Assembly (NCBI GenBank): GCA_036276115.1
Contig: DATBEM010000197.1
Span: forward strand, 1 to 64,000
Direction: 5' to 3'
From: Trebonia sp036276115
GTDB lineage: Bacteria > Actinomycetota > Actinomycetes > Streptosporangiales > Streptosporangiaceae
DNA: 64,000 nucleotides
Part shown: in pieces, positions 8,560 through 18,137 of the stretch
Layout of the letters: each line of letters begins with the position of its first letter
Position numbering within the stretch: the first letter of the stretch is position 1
Notes under the pieces: generated by a model
Databases searched by the model: none
What the model saw: the letters and a program-made list of their open reading frames with translations, nothing else
Told to the model about the DNA's origin: nothing
Program-made: the position numbers and the translations under genes

Positions 8560-10041
8560 TCACAGCAGTGGTGAGGCCATGCCGATCACGTCGCCGACCA
8601 GCCGGGTGTGGAACGGCCGCGCCTTGATGGCGGCGGCTTCGATGGCGTTCGACTGGGAGAGGTAGCCGAGCTGCCGCTCGCGGATGGTCGCGGTGCGTCC
8701 GGGGTCGAGGATGAGCAGGTTGTTCTCGAAGTTCAGCTCCAGGCTGCGCCGGTCCATGTTGGCCGAGCCGACCAGGGCGATCCGGCCGTCGATGGTGATC
8801 GTCTTGGTGTGCAGCAGGCCCAGCGGGTACTCGAACAGGCGCACCCCGCAGATGAGCAGGTCCGAGTAGGTGCTGCGGCTGGCGGCGGCCACGAGCGCGG
8901 AGTCGTTGCGGGCGGGCACGATCAAGGTGGTGTCCACGCCGCGCCGCGGCGCGGTGCACAGCGCCCGGAGCAGGGCCTCGTCGGGCACGAAGTAGGGGGT
9001 GGTGATGATCAGCTCATGCTCGGCGGCGTACAGCGCGCTGACGAAGGCGTCCGACATCGCGTTGCCTGGGGTGGTCGGCCCGGTGCCGAACATCTGCGCG
9101 ACCACGCCCCCGGGGTGCTGCTCGGGCTCCGGCGCCGCGGCCGGCAGCCCGTAGAGCTCCTCGCCGGTCTCGGCGATCCAGGTGGCCAGGAACAGGTGCT
9201 GGGCCTGGCGCACGACCGGCCCCTCGCAGCGCAGCAGGACGTCGATCCAGGGCGCGTACTTCGCCTTGACCAGGAACTGCGGGTCGGCGCAGTTCTGGCT
9301 GCCGCAGAACGCGACCCGGTTGTCGATGACCACCAGCTTGCGGTGGTTGCGCAGGTCGACCCGGCCCGCCGCGAGGCGGCCCAGGCGGGGGATGTCCTCC
9401 AGCGAGGCCAGCAGCTGGACGCCCGCCTCGCGCAGCTGGCGCCAGCGGGGGCCGCGGATGAAGTCGCGCGACCCGAGCGCGTCGGCCATGACCCGGCAGG
9501 CCACGCCCCGGCGCGCCGCCGCGCTGATCGCGTCGGCGACCCGGCCGCCGTTCTCGTCGTCGAGCCAGATGTAGAAGCTGAGGTGGATGTGGTCGGTCGC
9601 GGCGTCGAACGCCGCGATCAGCTCCCTGATCGCGGCATCGCTGTCGCGGGCCGGCTCGGCCGGCGAGGCGCTAGGGTCCCCCAGCAGCTCGACGCGGTTG
9701 CCGGGCGTCGGGCCGAAGCCGTTGACCGACCGGCACAGCTCGGAGACGGTCGCGGCGACCGGGTCGCCCGGCTCGGCCGCCGCCCCGCCCGGTATCGCCA
9801 GGCGGCTCTCCGCGTCGCGCAGCCGCTGGGCCCGGTCACGGCCGATGCTGGTCTCGCCGAGGAAGAGGTAGGCGATGACGCCGAGGGCGGGCAGGCACAT
9901 GATCGCCGCGATCCAGGCCACCCGCGAGGCCGGGGTCCGGTTCGGCCGGGTGATCGCCCGCAGCACGGTCGACAGGTGGATGACGAAGCCGCCGACCGCG
10001 ATGGCCGCCCCGATCAGCTCATCGGTCGCCCCGCTCATCAT
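8560..10041 (-). CDS. cls: Cardiolipin synthase / phospholipase D family
   Basis: The protein has 493 residues. Two N-terminal membrane segments (about 10-30 and 42-62) are followed by two PLD repeats with complete HKD motifs, HRKLVVIDNRVAF (first) and HTKTITIDGRIALVG (second), each followed by GSxN. It joins phosphatidyl groups to make cardiolipin at the membrane. The tandem ATG at 10041/10038 has GAGGAG just upstream. It appears monocistronic. The C-terminus is complete and family length is normal (about 480-500). Confidence 0.92.
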   Translation of the reverse strand: MMSGATDELIGAAIAVGGFVIHLSTVLRAITRPNRTPASRVAWIAAIMCLPALGVIAYLFLGETSIGRDRAQRLRDAESRLAIPGGAAAEPGDPVAATVSELCRSVNGFGPTPGNRVELLGDPSASPAEPARDSDAAIRELIAAFDAATDHIHLSFYIWLDDENGGRVADAISAAARRGVACRVMADALGSRDFIRGPRWRQLREAGVQLLASLEDIPRLGRLAAGRVDLRNHRKLVVIDNRVAFCGSQNCADPQFLVKAKYAPWIDVLLRCEGPVVRQAQHLFLATWIAETGEELYGLPAAAPEPEQHPGGVVAQMFGTGPTTPGNAMSDAFVSALYAAEHELIITTPYFVPDEALLRALCTAPRRGVDTTLIVPARNDSALVAAASRSTYSDLLICGVRLFEYPLGLLHTKTITIDGRIALVGSANMDRRSLELNFENNLLILDPGRTATIRERQLGYLSQSNAIEAAAIKARPFHTRLVGDVIGMASPLL

Positions 10042-10079
10042 GGCTCCTCACGCTCACCAGCCCCGTGCCCGCCAACAGC

Positions 10080-10343
10080 CTAGTCATGCGCGGCCCGCCG
10101 CTCGCGCACGACCCGCCCGGTCGCCCGCCGGGGGACGAACGCCCACGGCACCGCGGCCGCGGCGAAGCCGACCACGCCGCTGACGATGACTCCGGCCACC
10201 AGGCCGGCGACGGCCGTGACGCCGGACAAGATCGAGACGTCGGCCAGGCCGGCGACGCCGTAGATCAGGGAGCTGGCGGTGGGCGACAGCCCGATGTGCG
10301 CCGCCCGCAGCGGGACGATTACCGGCCGCGCCTGGCAGATGAC
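10080..10343 (-). pseudogene. MFS transporter remnant with internal deletion
   Basis: An open minus-strand stretch without a start (TAG just upstream) reads QARPVIVPLRAAHIGLSPTA and SLIYGVAGLADV, typical of the second helix region of an MFS drug/sugar exporter. It then runs straight into a last-helix-like segment (SGVVGFAAAAVPWAFVP) and a stop. The roughly 300 residues in between are missing. This is best read as a gene with a large in-frame deletion and a lost 5' end. Confidence 0.7.
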
Positions 10344-10650
10344 AGCGGGCTACCAGGCGCCGGGCTACCAGGTCACGTCGGGCTGAACCGGGCCGGCGAT
10401 CACCCGGATGGTTTCCATGGTCGGGTCGGCGGCGTATGGGCGGCCTGGCAGGCGTGCGCCGCGCCGCCGGCCGAGCGGGTCGCGGGGATCACCCGGCCGC
10501 TCGTCCGCGTCGCCCGGGCCCGTGGTCAGCACGTTCGTACTGTAGGCCCGCCGCCCCGGGCGCAATTCCTGGCCGGCGCCAGTTCACCGCGGCCTGGCCG
10601 GGAGGCAATCCGGTAAGGTTTGCTGGCCCCCACGAAAGGTGATAGGTCTC
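10344..10650. other. Intergenic region upstream of ABC exporter
   Basis: About 300 bp without a supported gene. Short frames on both strands have no ribosome site and no recognisable product. The promoter for the ABC exporter operon at 10651 should lie in the right part; I cannot assign -35/-10 boxes. Confidence 0.5.
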
Positions 10651-12387
10651 GTGCTGATCCGCCTGCTGCGCACTTACCTGCGCCGTTACCGCAAGCCGCT
10701 CGCGTTCGTCTTGATCCTGCAGTTGGCGCAGACGCTGGCCACGCTGTACCTGCCAACGCTGAACGCCGACATCATCGACAACGGCGTGATCTTTCACAAC
10801 ACTCATTACATCCTGGTAGTGGGCGGCGTCATGCTCGCGATCACGCTCGCGCAGATCCTGTGCGCGATCGGCGCGGTGTTCTTCGGCGCGCAAGCCGCCA
10901 TGGGCCTCGGCCGCGACGTCCGGGAGGGGATCTTCAGCCGGGTGCTCATGTTCTCGGACCGGGAGGTGAACCAGCTTGGCACCGCGTCGCTGATCACCAG
11001 GACCACCAACGACGTCCAGCAGGTCCAGATGCTTGCCATCATGACGTTCACCCTGCTGCTGTCGGCGCCGATCATGTGCATCGGCGGGATCGTCCTCGCC
11101 TTGAACCAGGACGTGCCGCTGTCGTCCCTGCTGCTGGTCGCGGTGCCGCTCCTGGGCGTCATCCTGACGCTGATCATCGCCCGGATGCGGCCGCTTTTCC
11201 GCCAGATGCAAGAGCGCCTGGACACCATTAACCAGGTACTGCGGGAGCAGATCACTGGCGTCCGGGTGATCCGCGCGTTCGTGCGTGACCCCCAGGAGCG
11301 CGATCGGTTCGGGACCGCCAGCACGCGGCTGTTCGACGTCTCGCTGGGCGCGGGCAAGCTGATGGCGCTGATGTTCCCGTCCGTGCTGCTCGTGCTGAAC
11401 CTGTCCACCACCGCCGTGGTGTGGTTCGGGGGGCACCTGGTCGCGGACGGCACCATGCAGATCGGGTCGCTCACCGCGTTCATCACCTACCTGGCGCAGA
11501 TCCTGCTCGCGGTGATGATGGCGACGTTCATGTTCATGCTGGTGCCGCGGGCGGAGGTCAGCGCCGAGCGGATCATGGAGGTCATCGACACCGTGCCCGA
11601 CATCACCGTGCCGGCCAGCCCGCTGCCCGCGGGCCCGGAGCCCGGACGGCTTGAGCTGCGGAACGTCGAGTTCTGCTACCCAGGGGCCGAGCAGGCGGTG
11701 CTGCGGGACATCAGCCTGACCGCGCGGCCAGGGCAGAGCACGGCGATCATCGGCGGCACCGGCAGCGGCAAGACCACGCTGGTCAACCTCATCCCGCGGC
11801 TGATCGACGTGACGGCCGGCTCCCTCCTGGTGGGCGGCGTGGACGTCCGGGAGCTCGACCCGGCGCAGCTATCGGCGGCGGTCGGGCTGGTCCCGCAGCG
11901 GCCGTACCTGTTCTCCGGAACGGTGGCGACGAACCTGAGGTACGGCAACCAGCTCGCCACCGACGCGGACCTGTGGCACGCGCTGGAGATCGCGCAGGCC
12001 CGCGACTTCGTCGAGCGGATGCCGGGCGGGCTGGACTCGCCGGTCGCCCAGGGCGGCACCAACGTGTCGGGCGGCCAGCGGCAGCGCCTGGCGATCGCCC
12101 GCGCGCTGGTGCACAAGCCGCAGGTCTACGTGTTCGACGACTCGTTCTCGGCGCTCGACTACGCGACCGACTCCCGGCTGCGGGCCGCGCTCGCGTCCGA
12201 GGTAACCGACGCGACCATGATCATCGTCGCGCAGCGGGTCGCCACCATCCGGAACGCCGACCAGATCCTGGTCCTGGACGCGGGCAAGATCGTGGCCCGC
12301 GGCACCCATGGCGAGCTGATGGAGTCGAGCCAAACGTACCGGGAGATCGTGCTCTCCCAGCTGACTGAGCAGGAGGCGGCCGCGTGA
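10651..12387 (+). CDS. ABC exporter half-transporter A (degenerate catalytic site)
   Basis: The protein has 578 residues. Six membrane helices (about 15-300) are followed by an ATPase domain with Walker A IGGTGSGKTT, signature VSGGQRQRL and Walker B VYVFDDSFSALD. The residue after the Walker B Asp, normally the catalytic Glu, is Asp, as in the degenerate half of heterodimeric exporters. The GTG at 10651 was chosen because GAAAGGTGA sits 8 nt upstream; a GTG at 10639 is in frame. It overlaps the next half-transporter by GTGA, so the two form a heterodimer. The substrate is unknown (lipid or drug export is typical). Confidence 0.93.
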   Translation: MLIRLLRTYLRRYRKPLAFVLILQLAQTLATLYLPTLNADIIDNGVIFHNTHYILVVGGVMLAITLAQILCAIGAVFFGAQAAMGLGRDVREGIFSRVLMFSDREVNQLGTASLITRTTNDVQQVQMLAIMTFTLLLSAPIMCIGGIVLALNQDVPLSSLLLVAVPLLGVILTLIIARMRPLFRQMQERLDTINQVLREQITGVRVIRAFVRDPQERDRFGTASTRLFDVSLGAGKLMALMFPSVLLVLNLSTTAVVWFGGHLVADGTMQIGSLTAFITYLAQILLAVMMATFMFMLVPRAEVSAERIMEVIDTVPDITVPASPLPAGPEPGRLELRNVEFCYPGAEQAVLRDISLTARPGQSTAIIGGTGSGKTTLVNLIPRLIDVTAGSLLVGGVDVRELDPAQLSAAVGLVPQRPYLFSGTVATNLRYGNQLATDADLWHALEIAQARDFVERMPGGLDSPVAQGGTNVSGGQRQRLAIARALVHKPQVYVFDDSFSALDYATDSRLRAALASEVTDATMIIVAQRVATIRNADQILVLDAGKIVARGTHGELMESSQTYREIVLSQLTEQEAAA

Positions 12388-14261
12388 GCACTGGAGCCAG
12401 CGAGGAACGGGCGACGCCCGCACGCGGTCCCGGCCCGGGCGCGGCGGCCCGCGGGCCCGCCCGGTTCATGAGCGGGATGTCCACCGAGAAGGCGCTGGAC
12501 TTCCGTGGATCGGGCCGGCGGCTGCTGGCCCTGCTGCGCCCCTATCGCCTGCTGGTGACCGTGGCGCTGGTCCTCGCGGTCGCCAGCGTGACGCTGTCAG
12601 TGCTCGCGCCCCGGTTGCTCGGCGAGGCGATCAACCTCGTCTTCGCCGGCTACGAGGACCACCACGGCGTGGACTTCGGGCACGTGACCCAGATCGTGGT
12701 CGTCGTGCTCGCGCTCAACGTCGGCGCCGCGGCCTGCGCGCTGTTCCAGGGCCGGCTGACCGCGACCGTCGTCCAGCGGGCGGTGCTCGGGCTCCGCCAG
12801 CAGGTGCAGGCCAAGCTGTCCCGGCTGCCGCTGAGCTACTTCGACCGGCAATCGCGGGGCGAGATCCTCAGCCGCGTCACCAACGACATCGACAACCTGC
12901 AGCAGTCGGTTCAGCAGACGCTGAGCCAGCTGGTCACCTCGCTGCTGACGATCGTCGGCGTGCTGGCGCTGATGTTCATCGTCTCCTGGCAACTGGCGCT
13001 GATCGCGCTCGTGACCGTCCCCGCCTCCACGATCGCGATGCGCGCGATCGCCAAGCGGGCCCAGCCGCAGTTCATCGACCAGTGGAAGTACACCGGCCGG
13101 CTGAACGGCCACGTCGAGGAGATGTACACCGGGCACGCGCTGGTGACCGCGTTCGGCCAGCGGGAGGAGGCGATGAAGGCCTTCACCGAGCAGAACGAGG
13201 CGCTCTACCGGGCCAGCTACCGGGCGCAGTTCATCTCCGGCACGATCCAGCCGGTCATGATGTTCATGTCGAACCTGAACTACGTCCTCGTGGCCGTCGT
13301 GGGCGGCCTGCTGATCGCGGGCGGCTCGCTCTCCCTCGGCGCGGTGACGGCGTTCATCCAGTACTCACGGCAGTTCAGCCAGCCGCTGACCCAGGTCGCC
13401 AGCATGGCGAACCTGCTGCAGTCGAGCGTCGCGTCCGCCGAGCGCGTGTTCGCCCTGCTCGACGCCGAGGAGCAGGCGCCCGACGCGGCCGTCCCCGCCC
13501 GGCCCGCCGCCGTGCGGGGACGGGTCGTGTTCGACGACGTGTCGTTCCGGTACGCGCCGGACCGGCCGCTGATCGAGCACGTCTCGCTCACCGTGGAGCC
13601 AGGGCAGACCGTGGCCATCGTGGGGCCGACCGGGGCGGGCAAGACGACGCTGGTCAACCTCTTGATGCGGTTCTACGAGATCGACTCGGGCACGATCTTG
13701 CTCGACGGCGTGGACACCGCGCGGATGAGCCGCGCGGAGCTCCGGGGCCTGACCGGCATGGTGCTGCAGGACGCCTGGCTGTTCGGCGGCACGATCGAGG
13801 ACAACATCGCCTACGGCTCGTCCGGCGCCAGTCATGAGCAGGTCGTCGAGGCGGCCAGGGCGACCTACGTGGACCGGTTCGTGCGGACGCTGCCCGACGG
13901 CTACGACACCGTGCTGGACGACGAGGCCGCGAACGTCAGCGCGGGGGAACGGCAGCTGATCACCATCGCCCGCGCCTTCCTCGCGCGGCCCGCGGTGCTC
14001 ATCCTCGACGAGGCGACGAGCTCGGTCGACACCCGGACCGAGGTGCTCATCCAGCACGCGATGGCCTCCCTGCGCCAGGGCCGGACCAGCTTCGTGATCG
14101 CCCACCGCCTGTCCACCATCCGCGACGCCGACGTGATCCTGGTGATGGAGGACGGGCACATCGTCGAGCAGGGGACCCACGCCGCGCTGCTGGCGGCGAA
14201 CGGCGCCTACGCGCGCCTGTACCAGGCCCAGTTCGCGCAGGCGATCGAGGAGGCGGCCTAG
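12384..14261 (+). CDS. ABC exporter half-transporter B
   Basis: The protein has 625 residues. A basic, Pro/Ala-rich N-terminal extension (1-45) is followed by a six-helix membrane domain and an ATPase domain with Walker A GPTGAGKTT, signature VSAGERQLI (SAGE in place of the usual SGGQ) and Walker B ILDEATSSVD with the catalytic Glu present. It therefore has its own catalytic Glu but a weak signature, while partner A has the reverse, a complementary arrangement expected of a heterodimer. Start GTG at 12384 overlaps the partner gene. Its stop overlaps the stop of the convergent flavin monooxygenase gene (shared CTAG). Confidence 0.93.
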   Translation: MSTGASEERATPARGPGPGAAARGPARFMSGMSTEKALDFRGSGRRLLALLRPYRLLVTVALVLAVASVTLSVLAPRLLGEAINLVFAGYEDHHGVDFGHVTQIVVVVLALNVGAAACALFQGRLTATVVQRAVLGLRQQVQAKLSRLPLSYFDRQSRGEILSRVTNDIDNLQQSVQQTLSQLVTSLLTIVGVLALMFIVSWQLALIALVTVPASTIAMRAIAKRAQPQFIDQWKYTGRLNGHVEEMYTGHALVTAFGQREEAMKAFTEQNEALYRASYRAQFISGTIQPVMMFMSNLNYVLVAVVGGLLIAGGSLSLGAVTAFIQYSRQFSQPLTQVASMANLLQSSVASAERVFALLDAEEQAPDAAVPARPAAVRGRVVFDDVSFRYAPDRPLIEHVSLTVEPGQTVAIVGPTGAGKTTLVNLLMRFYEIDSGTILLDGVDTARMSRAELRGLTGMVLQDAWLFGGTIEDNIAYGSSGASHEQVVEAARATYVDRFVRTLPDGYDTVLDDEAANVSAGERQLITIARAFLARPAVLILDEATSSVDTRTEVLIQHAMASLRQGRTSFVIAHRLSTIRDADVILVMEDGHIVEQGTHAALLAANGAYARLYQAQFAQAIEEAA

Positions 14262-15418
14262 CCCACGCCCCTGCCCTCCCCGGCCGGGCGACCTCGCCGG
14301 GCCCACTCCCGGGCGAGCAGGGCGTAGGAGCGGACGCGGTCGGCGTGGTCGTGGGTGATCGTGGTGACGATCAGCTCGTCCGCCCCGGTGGCGTCGCGCA
14401 GCCGTTCGAGGTGGCCCGCGACCTGGCCCGGCGTGCCCACGAACTGGGTGGCGACCCGGTCCTCGACCAGGGCCTGGTCATCGGCGGTCCACGGGTGGCG
14501 ACGGGCCTGCTCGGGGGTGGGGAACTCGATGGCGCCCTCGGCGGTGCGGATGCTGCGCACCCACAGCCCGTACCCGGTGGCCAGCTCGCGGGCCCCCGCC
14601 TCGGTCGGGGCGACGACCACGTCGGCCGAGACGCTGACGTACGGGCGGTCGAGCTCGGCCGAGGGCCGGAACGCGGCCCGGTAGCCGTCGACCGCCTCCA
14701 GCACCGTGGCCGGGCTGACGTGGTAGTTGGCGGCGAACCGGAGGCCCCGCTGGCCCGCGACGCTGGCGCTCTCGCCGCCGCTGCTGCCAAGGACCCAGAC
14801 CTGCAGCGCGGCGCCCTCGCCCGGCACCACGTGCGCCTCCTGCCCGTCGGGGTCACGGTAGGTGCCGGCGATCAGCGCCAGGATGTCGCTGACCTGCTCG
14901 GCGTAGTCCTGCGCCTCGGCGCCGGGCAGGTGCAGCAGGCGCCGTTGCAGCGCCAGCCGGGGCGACTTCAGCAGGCTCTCGGGCGAGAACCGGGGCGGGA
15001 TCAGCAGCCCGTTCGGCCCGTGCCCGCCCGCGGCCGCCCGGGCAGGGGCCCGCACCCGGGCGCTGTCGGCGCTCGGGCGGCCGCTGGAGCGGCCCAGGCC
15101 GAGGTCGAGGCGCCCCGGGTCAGCGGTGTCGAGCAGGCCGAACTCCTCCACGGTGGCCAGGGCGGTGCGGTGCCCCATCTGGACGGCGCCCGACCCGAGC
15201 CGGATGGTCGTGGTCGCGGCGGCCGTGAGCGCGAGCGCGACGGCGGGCGAGGTGCCCGCGACCCCTGGGTTCAGGTGATGCTCGGCGAACCAGTAACGGG
15301 CATAGCCCAGGCGCTCGGCCTGCCGGGCGAGGTCCAGGCTGTTACGCAGCGCCTGGGCCGCCGTCGACCCGGACGAGATCGGCATGAGGTCCAGGACCGC
15401 CAGCGGGGTGCTCGTCAT
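14258..15418 (-). CDS. Luciferase-like (LLM class) flavin monooxygenase
   Basis: The protein has 386 residues. It has a single TIM-barrel luciferase-like domain with the MsnO8-type pattern (LDLMPISSG, YWFAEHHL, IRLGSGAVQMGH, DLGLGRSSGR). It would use reduced flavin and O2, possibly on small organic or sulfur compounds. The ATG at 15418 overlaps the stop of the preceding gene (ATGA). It is the third of three coupled flavin monooxygenase genes; no flavin reductase or importer is encoded beside them. Confidence 0.88.
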   Translation of the reverse strand: MTSTPLAVLDLMPISSGSTAAQALRNSLDLARQAERLGYARYWFAEHHLNPGVAGTSPAVALALTAAATTTIRLGSGAVQMGHRTALATVEEFGLLDTADPGRLDLGLGRSSGRPSADSARVRAPARAAAGGHGPNGLLIPPRFSPESLLKSPRLALQRRLLHLPGAEAQDYAEQVSDILALIAGTYRDPDGQEAHVVPGEGAALQVWVLGSSGGESASVAGQRGLRFAANYHVSPATVLEAVDGYRAAFRPSAELDRPYVSVSADVVVAPTEAGARELATGYGLWVRSIRTAEGAIEFPTPEQARRHPWTADDQALVEDRVATQFVGTPGQVAGHLERLRDATGADELIVTTITHDHADRVRSYALLAREWARRGRPAGEGRGVG

Positions 15419-16797
15419 GCGGTGCTTCCTTCCCGTACCCGGCTCGGGCGGGTGAGCGGAGCGAGGCCGAGGTTGTCCCGCAGGGTCGTCCCGTCGTAGT
15501 CGGCCCTGAACGTGCCCAGCTCCTGCAGCAACGGAACGACCCGGTCCACGAACGGGCCGAGGCCGTCCGGGGTGATGTGCGGCACCAGGATGTAGCCGTC
15601 GGCCGCGTCGGCCTGGACGTAGTCGTTGATCGTGGCCGCGATCGTCTGCGGGGAGCCGATGAACGACTGGCGCCCGGTCACCTCGATCACGACCTCGCGG
15701 GCCGACAGGTGCCCGGCTTCCGCCCGGGCGCGCCACTGCGCGGCCAGGGCCAGCGGGTCCTTGGCGAACTGGCGCACGCTGGCGCGGCCCTGGGAGACGA
15801 GGGCGTCGCCGATGACCGGGTCGAACGCCGGCAGCGGCCCGTCGACGTCGAAGCCGGGCAGCTCCTGGTTCCACAGCTGCTCGATGAACCGCAGCGCGGT
15901 CGCGGGCGACACCTGGGCGCGGCGGACCTCGCGGGCGATGTCGGCCGCCTCGGCGTCGGTGTCCCCGAGCACGAACGTCGCGGCGGGCAGGATCAGCAGC
16001 TCGTCGCGGCTGCGGCCGAAGCGCTCGAGGCGGCCCTTGACGTCGGCGTAGAACGGCTGCCCGTCCGCCAGGGTGGCGTGGCGGGAGAAGATCGCGTCGG
16101 CCGAGGCGGCGGCGAAGTCGCGGCCCTCGTCGGAGTCCCCGGCCTGGAAGATCACCGGGCGCCCCTGCGGCGAGCGGGGGACGTTGAAGTGCCCCTCGAT
16201 GTCGAAGAACCGGTCGTGGTGCGCGAACGCGCCCGGCCCCGGGGCGCGCAGGAACTGGCCGGACGCCGCGTCGGCGATGATCTCGTCGCCGGCCCAGGAG
16301 CCCCACAGCTCGGTCGCGGTGCCCAGGAACGTCCGCGCCCGGTCGTAGCGGTCGCCCTGGGCCAGGTAGCCGCCGCGCCGGAAGTTGTCCCCGGTGAACG
16401 CATCCCAGCTGGTGACCACGTTCCAGGCCGCCCGGCCGCCGGACAGGTGGTCGAGCGAGGCGAACTGGCGGGCAACCTCGTACGGCTCGTTGAAGGTGGA
16501 GTTGATCGTCCCGGTCAGGCCCAGGTGCTCGGTCACGGCGGCGAGGGCGGCCAGGATCGTGAACGTGTCCGGGCGGCCGACCACGTCGAGGTCGTAGACC
16601 TGGCCGTTCTGCTCCCGCAGCCGCAGCCCCTCGGCCAGGAACAGGAAGTCGAACCTGCCCCGCTCGGCGACCTGGGCGAACCGCCGGAACGAGTCGAACT
16701 CGATGTGGCTGCCCGACGCCGGGTCGCTCCACACGGTCGTGTTGTTCACGCCCGGGAAGTGGGCGGCGAGGTGGACCTGCTTGACCGGCTTGCTCAC
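15415..16797 (-). CDS. NtaA/SnaA/DszA-family FMN-dependent monooxygenase
   Basis: The protein has 460 residues. Family hallmarks are HLAAHFPGVNNTTVW near the N-terminus, FDFLFLAEGL, the STFNEPYEVARQFASLDHLS block and AAWNVVTSWD. Relatives act on nitrilotriacetate, dibenzothiophene sulfone or pristinamycin precursors, using FMNH2 from a separate reductase. The GTG at 16797 overlaps the upstream stop by 1 nt (TAGTG). Its stop overlaps the next gene by ATGA. The true substrate cannot be read from sequence. Confidence 0.9.
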   Translation of the reverse strand: MSKPVKQVHLAAHFPGVNNTTVWSDPASGSHIEFDSFRRFAQVAERGRFDFLFLAEGLRLREQNGQVYDLDVVGRPDTFTILAALAAVTEHLGLTGTINSTFNEPYEVARQFASLDHLSGGRAAWNVVTSWDAFTGDNFRRGGYLAQGDRYDRARTFLGTATELWGSWAGDEIIADAASGQFLRAPGPGAFAHHDRFFDIEGHFNVPRSPQGRPVIFQAGDSDEGRDFAAASADAIFSRHATLADGQPFYADVKGRLERFGRSRDELLILPAATFVLGDTDAEAADIAREVRRAQVSPATALRFIEQLWNQELPGFDVDGPLPAFDPVIGDALVSQGRASVRQFAKDPLALAAQWRARAEAGHLSAREVVIEVTGRQSFIGSPQTIAATINDYVQADAADGYILVPHITPDGLGPFVDRVVPLLQELGTFRADYDGTTLRDNLGLAPLTRPSRVREGSTA

Positions 16798-18008
16798 TAG
16801 AATCGCTGTCCTTCCGCGGGCTGCCGGCGGTACCGGTTGTCCGGGCGGGGCAGGCCGAGCAGCCCGCGCAGGGTGCCCGCCCAGCCGGCTTCCGGGTAGG
16901 CGGTCCGGAACGCGCCCCGCCGTTGCAGCTCGGGCACCAGCGCGCCGGTTACCTGGGCCAGGTCGTGCGGCAGCGTCGCCGGCCGGAGCCGGAACCCGGT
17001 CAGCCCGGCCGCCTGCCAGTCCAGCAGCAGGTCGGCCAGCTCGGCGGCGGTGCCGGTGAATACGAGGGCGTCGCTGGTGAACCGGGTCCCGGCCCGCTCG
17101 TCCAGGCGATCGCGGCGGGCGCGGGCGGCGGCGGCGCTGTCGTCGAGGAACACCACGATGTCGGCCAGCAGGCGGACCTCGTCCCGCCCGGCATCACGCT
17201 GGGCAGCCCGGATCTCGGCCACGATCGCGTCGGCCTGGGCGCGGTCACGCGGGGTCACGAAGCCGACGTCCGCCGACCGGGCGATCAGCTGGTACGGGAC
17301 GCTGGCGTGGCCGAGGGCGGCGACCACCGGCTGGCCCTGCGGCGGGCGGGGGGTGATCGAGGGCCCCTTGACCGAGAACCAGCGGCCGGTGAAGTCGATG
17401 TAGTGGAGCTTGTCGCGGTCGATGAACCGCCCGGTGGCCACGTCCCGGATCTCCGCGTCGTCCTCCCAGCTGTCCCACAGCCGCCGCAGCACCTCGACGT
17501 AGTCGGCCGCCTCCTCGAAGTGCGCGGCGAGGATGCCAGCGTCTGCGGGCTCCCCGACGTCGCGCCGCCCGAAGTGCGCCGCCGGGCCGGGACGCCGGTC
17601 GACCTGGACGCGCACGCCCGCCCGGCCGCTGGCTACGTAGTCGAGGGTGGCGATCGCCTTGGACAGGTGGAAGGGCTCGGTATGGGTGGTGACCGCGGTC
17701 GGCATCAGCCCTATGTGCCGGGTCGCGGGGCCGATCCGGGCTGCGATCAGCACCGCGTCCAGGCGGCCGCGGACCCGGTCGGTGCGCTGGTCGGGGCGCA
17801 GCCGGTCGTCGGACTGCAGGCTGAGCCCGTCTTCGATCGTGAGGAAGTCGAGCAGGCCGCGCTCGGCCTGCCGGGCCAGGTCGACCCAGTAGCCCGGCCG
17901 CAGGAGCTCGCCTGGCTGGGCGCCGGCCTCCCGCCAGGCGGCCGGGTGCCAGCCCGCGCCGTCCAGCGCCACCGCCAGGTGCAGGCGTTCGTTCGAGGCA
18001 GTCACCAT
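16797..18008 (-). CDS. NtaA/SnaA-like flavin monooxygenase (second copy)
   Basis: The protein has 403 residues and is a divergent member of the same luciferase-like family (LHLAVALDGAGWHPAAW, HIGLMPTAVTTHTEPFHLSK, LDYVASGRAGVRVQV). The ATG at 18008 was chosen over an upstream frame start because GGAAGGAAG lies 4-12 nt before it. It is the first gene of the three-gene flavin monooxygenase operon, with about 130 bp of upstream sequence after the radical SAM stop. Two different NtaA-like paralogues plus an MsnO8-like enzyme suggest stepwise oxidation of one compound or salvage of several. Confidence 0.87.
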   Translation of the reverse strand: MVTASNERLHLAVALDGAGWHPAAWREAGAQPGELLRPGYWVDLARQAERGLLDFLTIEDGLSLQSDDRLRPDQRTDRVRGRLDAVLIAARIGPATRHIGLMPTAVTTHTEPFHLSKAIATLDYVASGRAGVRVQVDRRPGPAAHFGRRDVGEPADAGILAAHFEEAADYVEVLRRLWDSWEDDAEIRDVATGRFIDRDKLHYIDFTGRWFSVKGPSITPRPPQGQPVVAALGHASVPYQLIARSADVGFVTPRDRAQADAIVAEIRAAQRDAGRDEVRLLADIVVFLDDSAAAARARRDRLDERAGTRFTSDALVFTGTAAELADLLLDWQAAGLTGFRLRPATLPHDLAQVTGALVPELQRRGAFRTAYPEAGWAGTLRGLLGLPRPDNRYRRQPAEGQRF

Positions 18009-18137
18009 GAACTTCCTTCCGCGCCCTGCCACGATAGCCGCCTGGCTAACTCTCGTCAATATCTATAGGCATAGTCGGAAATATGGGCCGGGCTAGTGGC
18101 GCGACCGGCCAGGGGGCCGACCCTCGCCGCCTGGCCT

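Noticed and set aside
8608..10083. 491-residue plus-strand frame opposite cardiolipin synthase
   Set aside because: Antisense shadow of a well-supported gene with complete HKD motifs.
10365..10565. Short minus-strand frame ending in VIAGPVQPDVTW
   Set aside because: No ribosome site and no family match; codon pattern not convincing. Could be a scrap of a decayed gene but nothing supports a name.
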